Shown one piece after another: positions 1 through 7,283 of a stretch of 9,873 nucleotides of DNA. A model generated the notes under the pieces. The model had not been told where the DNA came from, ran no database searches, and was given only the letters and a program-made list of their open reading frames with translations. Both the position numbers and the translations under genes were made by a program. Position 1 is the first letter of the stretch, and each line of letters starts with the position of its first letter. Location: positions 1 through 9,873 of the forward strand of contig JANXYT010000234.1 in assembly GCA_025355915.1 (NCBI GenBank). The letters are read 5' to 3'. The DNA comes from Holophagaceae bacterium. GTDB taxonomy: Bacteria; Acidobacteriota; Holophagae; Holophagales; Holophagaceae.

Positions 1-772
1 CGGTCAGCAGGTGCACGATGTCCACGTGGGCCACCTGCACATAAGCCACCATGATGCTTCCAGATACGTGGGCCATGCCCGCGGTCATGATGACCATCAG
101 TTCGCTGCGGGTCATGCGGGCCAGGAAGGGCCGGATGGTGAGGGGCGCTTCGGTCTGGCCCATGAGGATGCTCGCGGCTACGCTGACGCTCTCCGCGCCG
201 GAGATTTTCAGGAAGCGGCCCATGGCCCGGGCGGAGGCTCCCACCACCCACTGCATGACGCCGATGTAGTAGAGCACCGCGAAGATGGAGGCCACGAAGA
301 TGATGGTGGGCAGCACCGCGAAGGCAAACACCATCCCCACCTTGCCGCCGGGTCCGTCGGACAGGGCGCCGAAGACAAAGCTGGCGCCCGCGTGGGCGTA
401 GGCCATGAGGTGTTCGACCACGATGCGCATCTGGTCAAAAGAGGCACCCACCAGGTTCCCGCGCAGCATGCCGAGAACAATGACGCCGAAGAGCCCCCAG
501 TTGAGGGCCTTGTTCTCATAGGCGGCGAAGCGGCGCAGCAGCATGGGCGTGAACATCAGCGCCAATACCAGCCAGCCGGTACCCTTCGGAAAGGGCAGGA
601 ACGACAGCAGGGCCGCGATGGCGGGCCCCTTCAGCACCACGAGCGCGAAGATCCACTGTAGCCCAAGCCCCCAGGCGATGGTCCGCCAATGGATGGCACT
701 CCGCTTGTGTGACAGCAGGTAGGCAAGGGCCATGAAGGCCATGATTCCGGCCAGACCAATGAACCGTTCCAT
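1..772 (-). CDS. nupC: Concentrative nucleoside transporter (NupC/CNT family), N-terminal part
   Basis: Inner-membrane protein that imports nucleosides by cation symport (family knowledge). The gene runs off the left edge; 257 codons are visible from the ATG at 772, while complete bacterial CNT proteins are about 400 residues. The translation opens with a hydrophobic helix (MERFIGLAGIMAFMALAYLL), continues with several membrane segments, and carries the hallmark motif GQTEAPLTIRPF near residue 210, followed by MTRSELMVMTAGMAHVSGS. The GQTEAPL-x-x-RP signature lies in the substrate-binding repeat of CNT transporters, so the family call is strong; which nucleosides are carried, and whether H+ or Na+ drives transport, cannot be told. 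An AGGAG ribosome binding site (778-782) lies five bases before the ATG and supports this start. It is the last visible gene of the minus-strand series, 100 bases downstream of the Roadblock gene, in a gap containing two inverted repeats. Confidence 0.93.
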   Translation of the reverse strand, partial: MERFIGLAGIMAFMALAYLLSHKRSAIHWRTIAWGLGLQWIFALVVLKGPAIAALLSFLPFPKGTGWLVLALMFTPMLLRRFAAYENKALNWGLFGVIVLGMLRGNLVGASFDQMRIVVEHLMAYAHAGASFVFGALSDGPGGKVGMVFAFAVLPTIIFVASIFAVLYYIGVMQWVVGASARAMGRFLKISGAESVSVAASILMGQTEAPLTIRPFLARMTRSELMVIMTAGMAHVSGSIMVAYVQVAHVDIVHLLT

Positions 773-777
773 CGAGG

Positions 778-782
778 CTCCT
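778..782 (-). promoter_or_regulatory. Ribosome binding site of the nucleoside transporter gene
   Basis: The minus strand reads AGGAG, five bases before the ATG at 772. It fixes the start of the transporter gene. It sits directly after a hairpin (788-814), so access to it could depend on that structure. Confidence 0.7.
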
Positions 783-787
783 AGGCT

Positions 788-814
788 AGGTGAGCGGGTT
801 CATCCCACTCACCT
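788..814 (-). repeat. Hairpin just upstream of the transporter ribosome binding site
   Basis: The arms AGGTGAG and CTCACCT (788-794 and 808-814) pair perfectly; after one mismatch three more G-C pairs follow, closing a 5-base loop. In the minus-strand transcript the hairpin ends five bases before the AGGAG of the transporter gene. No T-run follows, so it is not a standard intrinsic terminator. It may set mRNA stability or translation of the transporter; this is inference. Confidence 0.5.
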
Positions 815-823
815 GGCGGGGGC

Positions 824-866
824 CCGGGGGGACATCGCGAGCGCAGCGAGCAGGCGGTCCCCCCGG
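824..866. repeat. 10-bp perfect inverted repeat with GCGAGC direct repeats in its loop
   Basis: CCGGGGGGAC (824-833) and GTCCCCCCGG (857-866) are perfect reverse complements around a 23-base loop. The loop contains GCGAGC twice (837-842 and 846-851), nine bases apart. It lies seven bases beyond the Roadblock stop codon. The size and GC content resemble a dispersed intergenic palindromic (REP-like) element. A role as transcript end or mRNA stabiliser for the Roadblock gene is also possible, but neither strand has a T-run after it. Confidence 0.55.
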
Positions 867-872
867 ACAGCA

Positions 873-1229
873 TTAAAGTTCGTGATTCAGAGCCTCGACG
901 GCCTGCTCCATGCGGAAACGGGCCCGGCCAAGCAGGCCCTCCCGCTGCATCACCAGTACCAGCGTGCACCGTTCCTGGGCGCCCATCATGAGGATCCAGT
1001 GTTGATCCGTCGCAAAGGCCACCTGCCTGATCTCACCACGGTCGAACTCCCCCACGGCCTGCTGGAGGTGCCGCTTCACCACGTGCTGGTAGGCGCCCAG
1101 CAGCTGCAAACCCTCGTTGGGGACCTGGATGCTGCGCGAACAGACCGGATCGCCGTCCTTGTCGTTAAAGGTCGCAGCCAGGGCCTCGGGCACTCGTTCG
1201 ATGAGCTGATCCAGGATTTGCTGGAACAT
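873..1229 (-). CDS. Roadblock/LC7 domain protein
   Basis: A 118-residue cytoplasmic protein with the length and pattern of a single Roadblock/LC7 (MglB-like) domain. Helix one is MFQQILDQLIERVPEALAA, followed by the FNDKDGDPV strand-turn that matches the usual 'D-x-DG' turn, a long central helix (LQLLGAYQHVVKRHLQQAV), the strands RQVAFATDQHWILMMG and CTLVLVMQ, and a final helix. Such proteins usually dimerise and regulate small Ras-like GTPases, including bacterial MglA-type ones (family knowledge). No GTPase gene is visible here, so the partner is unknown. The reading frame extends upstream to a TTG at 1256, but the ATG at 1229 has GGAG seven bases before it and directly begins the domain, so I chose it. 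It lies 63 bases after the DUF2752 gene on the same strand and may be co-transcribed. Confidence 0.85.
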   Translation of the reverse strand: MFQQILDQLIERVPEALAATFNDKDGDPVCSRSIQVPNEGLQLLGAYQHVVKRHLQQAVGEFDRGEIRQVAFATDQHWILMMGAQERCTLVLVMQREGLLGRARFRMEQAVEALNHEL

Positions 1230-1292
1230 GGCAGGACTCCGGTGAGGCGTGACCAAAGCATGCCCGAAGGAGGCCCGGATTCAAAACGGCCT

Positions 1293-1667
1293 CTAAATCC
1301 CTCGCGCCATCTGCAGCACCCAGATCCCAAGCAGGATCAACCAGGCGGACACTCGGGCCGCCCGCGTGTCCGGGAGGGCCGGGTAGGCATCGCCGCGCCA
1401 GGCCCGGCGGAGATCCCAAATCGCCAGGAGAGGGAGCAGCAGCGCAAGGGCGGCCGCAGCGGGATACCAGTGGAAAGCCGCCCGCCAGTCCCCCTGGCCC
1501 AGGGCCACCATTGACCGGGTGAGGCCGCAGGTGGCGCAGGCGAAGCCAGTGAGACGCTTGAAGGCGCACCCCGGCAGCAGCTCCGACACCGGCTGGAGGA
1601 GGCCGGCCACCCGGACGCCCAATCCGGCGAGCAGGGCGCCCAGCGCCACCCAGGGAATCCGCTTCAT
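1293..1667 (-). CDS. DUF2752 family small membrane protein
   Basis: A 124-residue integral membrane protein of unknown function. It begins with a membrane helix (residues 5-25), then C34 and the cluster TGFACATCGLTRS (40-52), which is the diagnostic 'TG-x-x-C-x-x-CG-x-TR' signature of DUF2752. Two further hydrophobic segments follow (about 68-85 and 106-120). The paired cysteines C44 and C47 could bind metal or form a disulphide, but the biochemical role of the family is not established. Its ATG overlaps the stop codon of the upstream YIP1-like gene by four bases (ATGA), so translation is probably coupled, and the two products may work in the same membrane complex. The open frame extends far upstream of 1667 inside the neighbouring gene; that extension is a shadow reading. 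Confidence 0.88.
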   Translation of the reverse strand: MKRIPWVALGALLAGLGVRVAGLLQPVSELLPGCAFKRLTGFACATCGLTRSMVALGQGDWRAAFHWYPAAAALALLLPLLAIWDLRRAWRGDAYPALPDTRAARVSAWLILLGIWVLQMARGI

Positions 1668-2350
1668 GCGGCCATCCGGACCATGAAGAGCATCAGGGAT
1701 AAGACGCCTAGGAAACAGCCTCCCAGCAGCACCGCATGCACCACGGTGGCCGCGATCCCCCGCCAGGGCTCGCAGCCGTGCCGGGCGGCCAGCGCGAACC
1801 CCCGGAACAGCCATAGGTAGGCGTCCAGCAGTAACAGGGGAAGGGCCAGCACCGGGCCCAGGACCGGCACGAACCCCAGCAATCCCCACAGAGTACCTAC
1901 GGCGGCGATGCGCAGGGCCTCGGCTTCCGCCAGCAGGCTGGTCCGGAAACCCCGTTTCTTCTTCAGACCGCCCAGGAGCCAGAGGCCCGTGTGGTCCCAA
2001 ACGGCGTGGTGGACCCAGGTCCCGAGCACGCCCAACGGGACAGCCACCACGAGCCAGGGCCAGATCCGCCCGAAGGCGGGGGGGGCGGGCAGGGCCGACA
2101 GCAGCTCGCGGAGGTCCGTCGGATCGACGCCCAACCAACCGAACACCCCGGACGGGATCCTCCCTCTGCGAAGGGCATCATAGGCATGGACCGCGCGCGA
2201 AGCCGTCCAGACGGCGTTCACCAGGGCCAAGGGCATCCAGACCAGGGCCATGTCCCGCACGGCCCTTCCGAGGGCAGGGGGAGGCGAGGCAAACGCCATG
2301 TCCGGCCGGGCCAGGGCACGGAAAGACGCTGCGAAGGGGAGTCGCATCAT
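1664..2350 (-). CDS. YIP1-like multi-pass membrane protein
   Basis: A 228-residue protein with about five hydrophobic segments, near residues 33-52, 96-118, 146-163, 165-183 and 200-224. The central layout (a His-containing helix TWVHHAVW, a LLGGLKKKRGF loop, then long helices with FVPVLGPVLALPLLLLDAY and a basic end) matches the YIP1/DUF1282 pattern. Bacterial members have no settled function; eukaryotic Yip1 proteins act in membrane trafficking, which should not be transferred here. The start ATG at 2350 overlaps the stop of the secreted-protein gene by four bases, and its own stop overlaps the DUF2752 start in the same way. A second ATG follows at once (MM), so the exact start could be 2347. 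The gene contains an eight-base G/C homopolymer at 2078-2085. Confidence 0.72.
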   Translation of the reverse strand: MMRLPFAASFRALARPDMAFASPPPALGRAVRDMALVWMPLALVNAVWTASRAVHAYDALRRGRIPSGVFGWLGVDPTDLRELLSALPAPPAFGRIWPWLVVAVPLGVLGTWVHHAVWDHTGLWLLGGLKKKRGFRTSLLAEAEALRIAAVGTLWGLLGFVPVLGPVLALPLLLLDAYLWLFRGFALAARHGCEPWRGIAATVVHAVLLGGCFLGVLSLMLFMVRMAA

Positions 2351-3027
2351 TTCCCCAGGAAGAGCGTTTCGTACTCGCGCAGGGCCACCGGGTCACCATC
2401 GCGCTTGAGCGGACCCTGGAAGTCGCGGGGGCTCAGTTCGGCGAATTCCCCGAAGGTGGCCACGTTCCCGTTGATGTAGGCGATGAACTCGTCCTGGCGT
2501 CCCTTGATGTAACCGCGGAAGGGGCGAGCCAACACGCCCAGCACGGCGGAGTCCAGGGCCGTCCAAGTCTGGAGGTGGCTCTCGAACCCATTCTTTCCTT
2601 CCCAGTACTTATACGAAGTGAGCATGCGTGCGCCCACCGAGAACGGAGTCTTGAGTCGGCCTTTCTCAGCCACGCCCTCCACCAGGTACACCCGGTGGCC
2701 GGGACGCTGGTAGACGAGGCGCAGGGTGCCCTTGAGCCCCCGGGTGTCGTTGATGCTCCAGGCGCCGTCCGGGTGGATGAATGCGTAAAAGCTTGGGACG
2801 AACTGACAGTGCCGCCACATGGCCGCGCCCAGCCGCGGATGGTCGAACAGCTTTTCCATGGTGGCCAACTTCACGTGCTTGGGTTGGGTCCGGGTCTCAA
2901 AGACGAAATCGGCCCGCTTCATGATGTCCAGGGCCTCCGCCTGGGCGGCGGGTGCCATCTGCGCCACAAAGGCGGGAGGCTGGGCCTGGAGGGTGATGGC
3001 CATAAAGGCGGGGAACAGGAAGCGCAT
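2347..3027 (-). CDS. Secreted protein of unknown function
   Basis: A 226-residue protein that I do not recognise. Residues 1-15 (MRFLFPAFMAITLQA) form a short hydrophobic export signal, with likely cleavage after LQA before Q16. The mature part is mixed alpha/beta and rich in aromatic residues, with W71-RHC, FVPSFYAFIHPDGAW, YKYWEGKNGF and FIAYINGN stretches. There are no membrane segments after the signal and no enzyme motif I can name. It is probably periplasmic or envelope-associated. It is the first gene of a coupled unit with the YIP1-like and DUF2752 genes, which suggests a shared envelope role. No clear ribosome binding site precedes the ATG at 3027, but the signal peptide starts exactly there and the next in-frame ATG would cut it, so I keep this start. 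Confidence 0.75.
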   Translation of the reverse strand: MRFLFPAFMAITLQAQPPAFVAQMAPAAQAEALDIMKRADFVFETRTQPKHVKLATMEKLFDHPRLGAAMWRHCQFVPSFYAFIHPDGAWSINDTRGLKGTLRLVYQRPGHRVYLVEGVAEKGRLKTPFSVGARMLTSYKYWEGKNGFESHLQTWTALDSAVLGVLARPFRGYIKGRQDEFIAYINGNVATFGEFAELSPRDFQGPLKRDGDPVALREYETLFLGK

Positions 3028-3100
3028 GGAAAAACGCTAACACTTCCAGTGGAAAATGGTGGTTCTTGACCCCGGGGCCTCCCCAGCCGATGGGAACAAG
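3028..3100. promoter_or_regulatory. Divergent intergenic region, probable promoters for both clusters
   Basis: These 73 bases separate the minus-strand secreted-protein unit from the plus-strand HEAT-protein operon, so they should hold promoters for both directions. I cannot assign a convincing -35/-10 pair on either strand. The stretch next to the minus-strand gene is relatively A/T-rich and contains the palindrome TTCCAGTGGAA at 3044-3054, a possible operator. If the HEAT gene instead starts at 3056, the gap shrinks to 28 bases, which would leave little room for two promoters. Confidence 0.4.
3044..3054. repeat. Short palindrome TTCCA-G-TGGAA, possible operator
   Basis: Two perfect 5-base arms flank a single central base, located 17 bases before the minus-strand start codon and just before the alternative plus-strand start at 3056. 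The position between divergent genes suits a regulator site, but an 11-base palindrome can arise by chance. Confidence 0.3.
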
Positions 3101-5773
3101 ATGGCCGCACCCCTCCGACACATCCTGATCACCCCCCTGGACGAACTTCGAGCCTGGCTGGGCAACCATCCGGAAGGCGATGCCGCCTCCCAGGCCCGCC
3201 TCCACCAGCTGCTGCAGCAACTTCATCAGATGGCCCTTCCGGAACTTGGGAACCGGCTGGTTAAACCCACCACCACACCGGCGTTGAAGCGGTTCATCCT
3301 GGGGCTCACGGCGAAATTCGACTGGCCGGAGTGGGTGCCCTGGCTGCTCCAGGCCCTTCAGCACGAGCCGGATCTGGGCGTGTTCGATGATGGGTGCGCG
3401 GCGCTCGGCCGCCTGGAGATTCGTTCGGCCCAGGAGGCGCTCCAGACACTGGCTCTCCAGCGCCTCGATCCCGATCGGCAACTGATCCTTCGCCGGGAAC
3501 TCGGCGCCCAGGAATCCTTGCAACCCATGGCTTTTTACCTGGGCCGCCTCCTGGAAGGCGAGGGCAATCCCCGCTTGGCCCATCAGGGGGCCCGCGGCTT
3601 GGCGGCGGTGGCCGAGCCGCGGGATCTCCCCGCGCTTTGGGAGGCCATGACCGGTGCTGACCCCCTCGCCTTTCGCCTGCTGCTGCGGGCCGTGGCCGAG
3701 ATACCAGGGGACGCGTCGGGCCCCCTGCTGCTGGATCTGTTCCGGGACACCCTGCAGACCTCTGAGGATCTTCAACTTCTCGACGCCTTGACCCAACGGC
3801 TGCAGATCGGATCGCGCACGGTGGCCCGGACTGAACTGGCCGAAGCCTTGGAACACCGCATGAGCTCGCAGCACGGGGACACCGTTCGGGCCCTGGGAGC
3901 GGCCCTTTCGGCGGGCGAGACCGGGAACCCACTCCCACACCTCGACTTGCTCCGGGATGGGGCCCGGGGACCCTACGAACGCTTTCTCATTGAGGCCCTG
4001 ACCACCTTGGTGGAAGGCAAAGTCGCCCGATTCAGTGCCATGGTCACGGAGGCCCAAGATACGGCGGTCAAGCAGCGCGTCTCCACTGGAGCCAGGCTGG
4101 ACCAGGTCTGCGAATGCCTGGTGCGCCAAGTCGTGGGGGGCTCCTTGCCTGGGGCCAGCGTCCTCCCCGCGCTCCAGAACGGCTTCGAGCGCTTTCCGTA
4201 TAGCCAAGGCTTGGACTATGCATTCTGCCGCCTCGTGCCCGCGACGGAGGAGACCACCCTGGTTCGGATCCTCCGGGTTCCGGATCCCAAACGGCGCTCA
4301 GCGTGCCTGGATGTGCTGGGGGGGCGCGAGGAGGACACCCTGGTGCCCTTTTTCGTGCTCGCCATGCAGGATTCCATCGTGGAAGTCGGCCACCGGGCCA
4401 TGCGCCACTTCGGAAAGCTGCCCTCCAGCTTCCCCGCAGTCATGACCCTGTTTCAGTCCGGCCAGCCGGAGAAGATCCGTACGGCCCTGCGGATCTTCAC
4501 CGAGAATGGCACCCTGGCCGCAGCCGAACCGCTGATGGCCTTCCTCAAGACTGATGTGCGGGATGACCTCATTCTCGAGGCTGTGGAGGCCCTCGGTGCC
4601 ATCCGGAACCCCTCGGCTGCCCCGGTCCTGCTTGACCTGCTGCACGACGGCAAGCCAGCCAAGCTGCAAGAGGCCCTGGTGGAGGCCCTGGCCGAACTCT
4701 CCACCCCCGAGGCCGGACTCGGCCTGCTCACCAAATCCCTCCATCTCAAGCTGTCCCAGGTGCTCATCGTCGCGCTGGAAGGTCTGCTTGCAGCCTTCCC
4801 TGGATTTGATCGTCCCCTGCCCCAGGACGCCCTGCCGGCCCTGGAGCAGCTCATCACCCGGTGCTGCGATGACCGTGAGGGCGAAGGACAACGCTTGCGG
4901 GCGATCCTTGCCACCCAGCACCTTTACTGCTTCGACCAGGAACTCTATACCCGGTTGAAGGATGCCTTTTCTGATTTCCTCTTCGACCTCCGCACCAAGG
5001 GCGGCTGGGACCCGGACACCAATGATCGGGTGGCTGCGGTGGTAAAAGAACTCGGGCGGCGCAGTACCATCCTTGGCCACATCGCGGTCAGGGAGGAGAA
5101 GGCCCGGGCCCTCGTGAAGGGGGTTCCAAACCAGGGGCCCGGGAGAGCGCCAGCGCTCCTCGCCCTCCGCGAAGCCCTGCAGGATCCCGAATTCATCATG
5201 CGGGCCGAACTGGCTGGGGAGCTGGCGGCCTTCGTGCTCAGCGAACTCGAGCGCAAGGATCAGGATTGGCGCGAAATGGCGCGCCTGTGCGAGATCGGCG
5301 GCCTCACGCGGCAGCCGCGTCTGGCGGAACCCATAAAGGACGTCTTCAGCCGAGCCACGGGCCTGGGGCTACGAAGCGCCGCCAAGGAAGGGTTGTTCGC
5401 CTTGGGGCTGACCGAGGCGGACATGTCCCGCCGGGCAACCATTCACACGATTCTGCTGCTGGAACCCAGCGCCTTCTTCCGCAAGCGCCTGCGGGCTGCC
5501 CTCGGCCAGGGCTGGGAGGTCCGGGAGGCGGGAAGCCGCACAGAAGCAGCATCGATGCTCTCCGAACATCCGGTGGATCTGCTCATCTCCGAACAGGCCG
5601 ACGGCCTGGGGGACCTCCGTCCTTGGTTGAAAATGCAGTTCGAGACCCGGCGGTGCCGCCAGATCCTCCTGTCCACGGCGGCACGCGACACCAGCCCAGG
5701 CGAACCCTGGCTCATGGGGGTGCTTTTCAAACCCTATGCGCCGGAAGCGCTGCTGAAGGCGCTGGAGTCCTGA
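3101..5773 (+). CDS. HEAT-repeat protein with C-terminal pseudo-receiver domain
   Basis: An 890-residue, apparently cytoplasmic protein without signal peptide or membrane segments. Most of it is alpha-helical repeats: HEAT-like pairs are clear at about 75-175 and 398-565 (for example AAPVLLDLLHDGKPAKLQEA and the next helix LVEALAEL). The last 116 residues (775-890) have the layout of a response-regulator receiver: ILLLEPSAFFRKRL, VDLLISEQ, ILLSTAARD and LFKPYAPEALLKAL. The acidic pair is E788-P789 rather than D-D, and the phosphoacceptor position is Glu (E831), while T859 and K877 are kept; ordinary phosphorylation is therefore unlikely. HEAT repeats bind proteins, so a scaffold or adaptor role is inferred. 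The frame opens at an ATG at 3056, which would add 15 residues. I prefer 3101 because the domain-like sequence begins there and more promoter space remains; neither start has a strong ribosome binding site. Confidence 0.85.
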   Translation: MAAPLRHILITPLDELRAWLGNHPEGDAASQARLHQLLQQLHQMALPELGNRLVKPTTTPALKRFILGLTAKFDWPEWVPWLLQALQHEPDLGVFDDGCAALGRLEIRSAQEALQTLALQRLDPDRQLILRRELGAQESLQPMAFYLGRLLEGEGNPRLAHQGARGLAAVAEPRDLPALWEAMTGADPLAFRLLLRAVAEIPGDASGPLLLDLFRDTLQTSEDLQLLDALTQRLQIGSRTVARTELAEALEHRMSSQHGDTVRALGAALSAGETGNPLPHLDLLRDGARGPYERFLIEALTTLVEGKVARFSAMVTEAQDTAVKQRVSTGARLDQVCECLVRQVVGGSLPGASVLPALQNGFERFPYSQGLDYAFCRLVPATEETTLVRILRVPDPKRRSACLDVLGGREEDTLVPFFVLAMQDSIVEVGHRAMRHFGKLPSSFPAVMTLFQSGQPEKIRTALRIFTENGTLAAAEPLMAFLKTDVRDDLILEAVEALGAIRNPSAAPVLLDLLHDGKPAKLQEALVEALAELSTPEAGLGLLTKSLHLKLSQVLIVALEGLLAAFPGFDRPLPQDALPALEQLITRCCDDREGEGQRLRAILATQHLYCFDQELYTRLKDAFSDFLFDLRTKGGWDPDTNDRVAAVVKELGRRSTILGHIAVREEKARALVKGVPNQGPGRAPALLALREALQDPEFIMRAELAGELAAFVLSELERKDQDWREMARLCEIGGLTRQPRLAEPIKDVFSRATGLGLRSAAKEGLFALGLTEADMSRRATIHTILLLEPSAFFRKRLRAALGQGWEVREAGSRTEAASMLSEHPVDLLISEQADGLGDLRPWLKMQFETRRCRQILLSTAARDTSPGEPWLMGVLFKPYAPEALLKALES

Positions 5774-5812
5774 ACCAGTCCCCGGCGGCTATGCTTTTGA
5801 TCCGAGGCCTCC

Positions 5813-7282
5813 ATGTTCGTCCTGTCCCCCAGGTTCAGATTTCCGGCTGCGCTGCTCTGTGCCCTGCCGGTCATGGCACAGGCCCAGGACGGCGACCTGG
5901 CCGAACGGCTGTACCACAGCGGGGAACGGGCCTACGCCTCCAAGGCCTACAAGGAAGCCCTGGACGCCTGGAACCAACTGGTCCAGACCAGCCCCCGCAG
6001 CGAATTCGCGCCGCTGGCCCTGCTCAGGCTCGCCCGGCATCACCTGGAGATCGAGCGCAAACCCGAAGCGGCCATGCCCTATCTGGACCGGCTGCGGTCC
6101 GAGTACCTCAAGTCACCCGAGGCCGCCGAGGGCATGCTCCTGCGCGGCTTGCTGCTCACGAAGCAGGCCCGCCGCCCCGCAGAGCTGAAGGACGCCATGG
6201 CGGACTTCAACCGCATCCTCGATCTCTTCCCGGACGCCCCTGCCGGCGGTGAGGCGCGCCTGCACCTGGGCCGGGCCTGGCGGGATCAGGGCCAGTGGGG
6301 CCGGGCGCTTCATCTGTTCATCGACAGCTTCCGCCTTCATCCCGGGTCGCCGGCGGCGCCTGGGGCCATGCTTGAGGCGGCGGAGACCCTCGATTTGATG
6401 GGGGATCTCCCGGGTTGCCTGCGGATGCTGCAGCGCCTGCGAACCGAGGCGCCCCAGAGCCCCGAGGCCCAGGAAGCCATCTGGCGCATGGCGGTGCGGG
6501 TGAAACACCGCCTCCAGAAACCGCCGCTCCGGAACGAGGGCCCTTGGCCCGCAGGCCGAGTGAAGTGGCTGAAGACCCCCACGCTGCTGGCCTTCGCTCC
6601 GGACGGGGATCTTCTGATCTTCCAGAACGATCTGGACCGGACGTTCCGTCTGCACGGAAGCGACCTGACGCCCCAGGGACCCACCGCACCGGGCACCCGG
6701 GCCCTCGCTGTCGCCCCCACCGGAGCGGTCTGGATGTTGTCCAAGAATGGTCTGATCCGCGAGGACACGCCGGCCGCTCAGCCCCTCGGCGCCCTCGGCG
6801 CCATTACAGGCGCTGCCCTGGACGGGTGGGGCAACCTCTGGGTGGCAGACGCCAAGACCCCGGCCCTCACCTTGTTCCCCCCCGAGGGGGGATCGCGGGC
6901 CGTGGCCTCCCCCGCAGCCAACGCTCTGGCGCCACTGGCCACGGGCGGCGTGGTCATCGCCGCAGACGCCGATCGCAAGCTGCTCTTTCTGGATCCCGAC
7001 GGCCAGCCGCGCCTCGTCGTGCCCTATGGCAAGGATCTCCCGGCCCCCTTCAAGGCCGTGACCGCCCTGGCCACCGATGGCGCCGGGCAGGTGGCAGCCC
7101 TGGTGGAGGGGGGTGATTTCGGCGAAGGCGTGGTGATCCTCGGGCCGGATGGCGCCGTTCTCCGCCAAGCCACGTTCAAGTCCCTGGCCATCAGCGGCCG
7201 CATCACCTCCCTGGCCTTCGATCGCTCCGGCGGCCTGATCCTGTGCGATCGCCGCAACGACCTGCTGATCCGGTTGAACTGA
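5813..7282 (+). CDS. Secreted TPR protein with C-terminal NHL-like beta-propeller
   Basis: A 489-residue exported protein. Residues 1-25 form a signal peptide (basic start, hydrophobic PAALLCALPV, cleavage likely after AQA). Residues 28-235 are tandem TPR-like helices with BamD/CpoB-type spacing, such as YKEALDAWNQLVQTSPRSE, AMADFNRILDLFPDAPAG and WGRALHLFIDSFRLHPGSP. Residues 255-489 hold six repeats with the 'A-x-x-x-DG-x-L-x-V' beat of NHL/SMP-30 propellers: LLAFAPDGDLLIF, ALAVAPTGAVWML, GAALDGWGNLWVAD, a fourth near 371-403, ALATDGAGQVAAL and SLAFDRSGGLILCDRR. Both halves are interaction modules and no catalytic signature is evident, so a periplasmic scaffold or ligand binder is inferred. 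It starts 39 bases after the HEAT gene, with GAGG six bases before the ATG, and ends one base before the PEGA gene. Confidence 0.85.
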   Translation: MFVLSPRFRFPAALLCALPVMAQAQDGDLAERLYHSGERAYASKAYKEALDAWNQLVQTSPRSEFAPLALLRLARHHLEIERKPEAAMPYLDRLRSEYLKSPEAAEGMLLRGLLLTKQARRPAELKDAMADFNRILDLFPDAPAGGEARLHLGRAWRDQGQWGRALHLFIDSFRLHPGSPAAPGAMLEAAETLDLMGDLPGCLRMLQRLRTEAPQSPEAQEAIWRMAVRVKHRLQKPPLRNEGPWPAGRVKWLKTPTLLAFAPDGDLLIFQNDLDRTFRLHGSDLTPQGPTAPGTRALAVAPTGAVWMLSKNGLIREDTPAAQPLGALGAITGAALDGWGNLWVADAKTPALTLFPPEGGSRAVASPAANALAPLATGGVVIAADADRKLLFLDPDGQPRLVVPYGKDLPAPFKAVTALATDGAGQVAALVEGGDFGEGVVILGPDGAVLRQATFKSLAISGRITSLAFDRSGGLILCDRRNDLLIRLN

Positions 7283-7283
7283 C

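Noticed and set aside
11..661. Plus-strand frame of 216 codons rich in His and Gly
   Set aside because: It is antisense to the nucleoside transporter, which has a clear family motif; the translation has no domain-like pattern.
824..866. Rho-independent terminator for the Roadblock gene
   Set aside because: The stem is strong, but no run of T follows on the minus strand, so it is listed as an inverted repeat instead.
1270..1293. GAGGCC/GGCCTC inverted repeat after the DUF2752 stop as a terminator
   Set aside because: Only 6 to 7 bp with a 12-base loop and no T-run on the transcribed strand; too weak to call.
1293..2138. Long 281-codon frame on the minus strand ending with the DUF2752 protein
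   Set aside because: Its first 157 codons are low-complexity Arg/Gly/Pro reading inside the YIP1-like gene; the real gene starts at the ATG at 1667, overlapping the previous stop by four bases.
2897..4207. Minus-strand frame of 436 codons opposite the HEAT gene
   Set aside because: Antisense shadow typical of GC-rich genes; its composition is unlike a folded protein, and it overlaps the secreted-protein gene and both divergent starts.
6877..6891. C7-GA-G6 inverted run inside the propeller gene
   Set aside because: It could fold, but it lies mid-gene in frame (FPPEGG turn of a propeller blade) and is explained by Pro and Gly codons.
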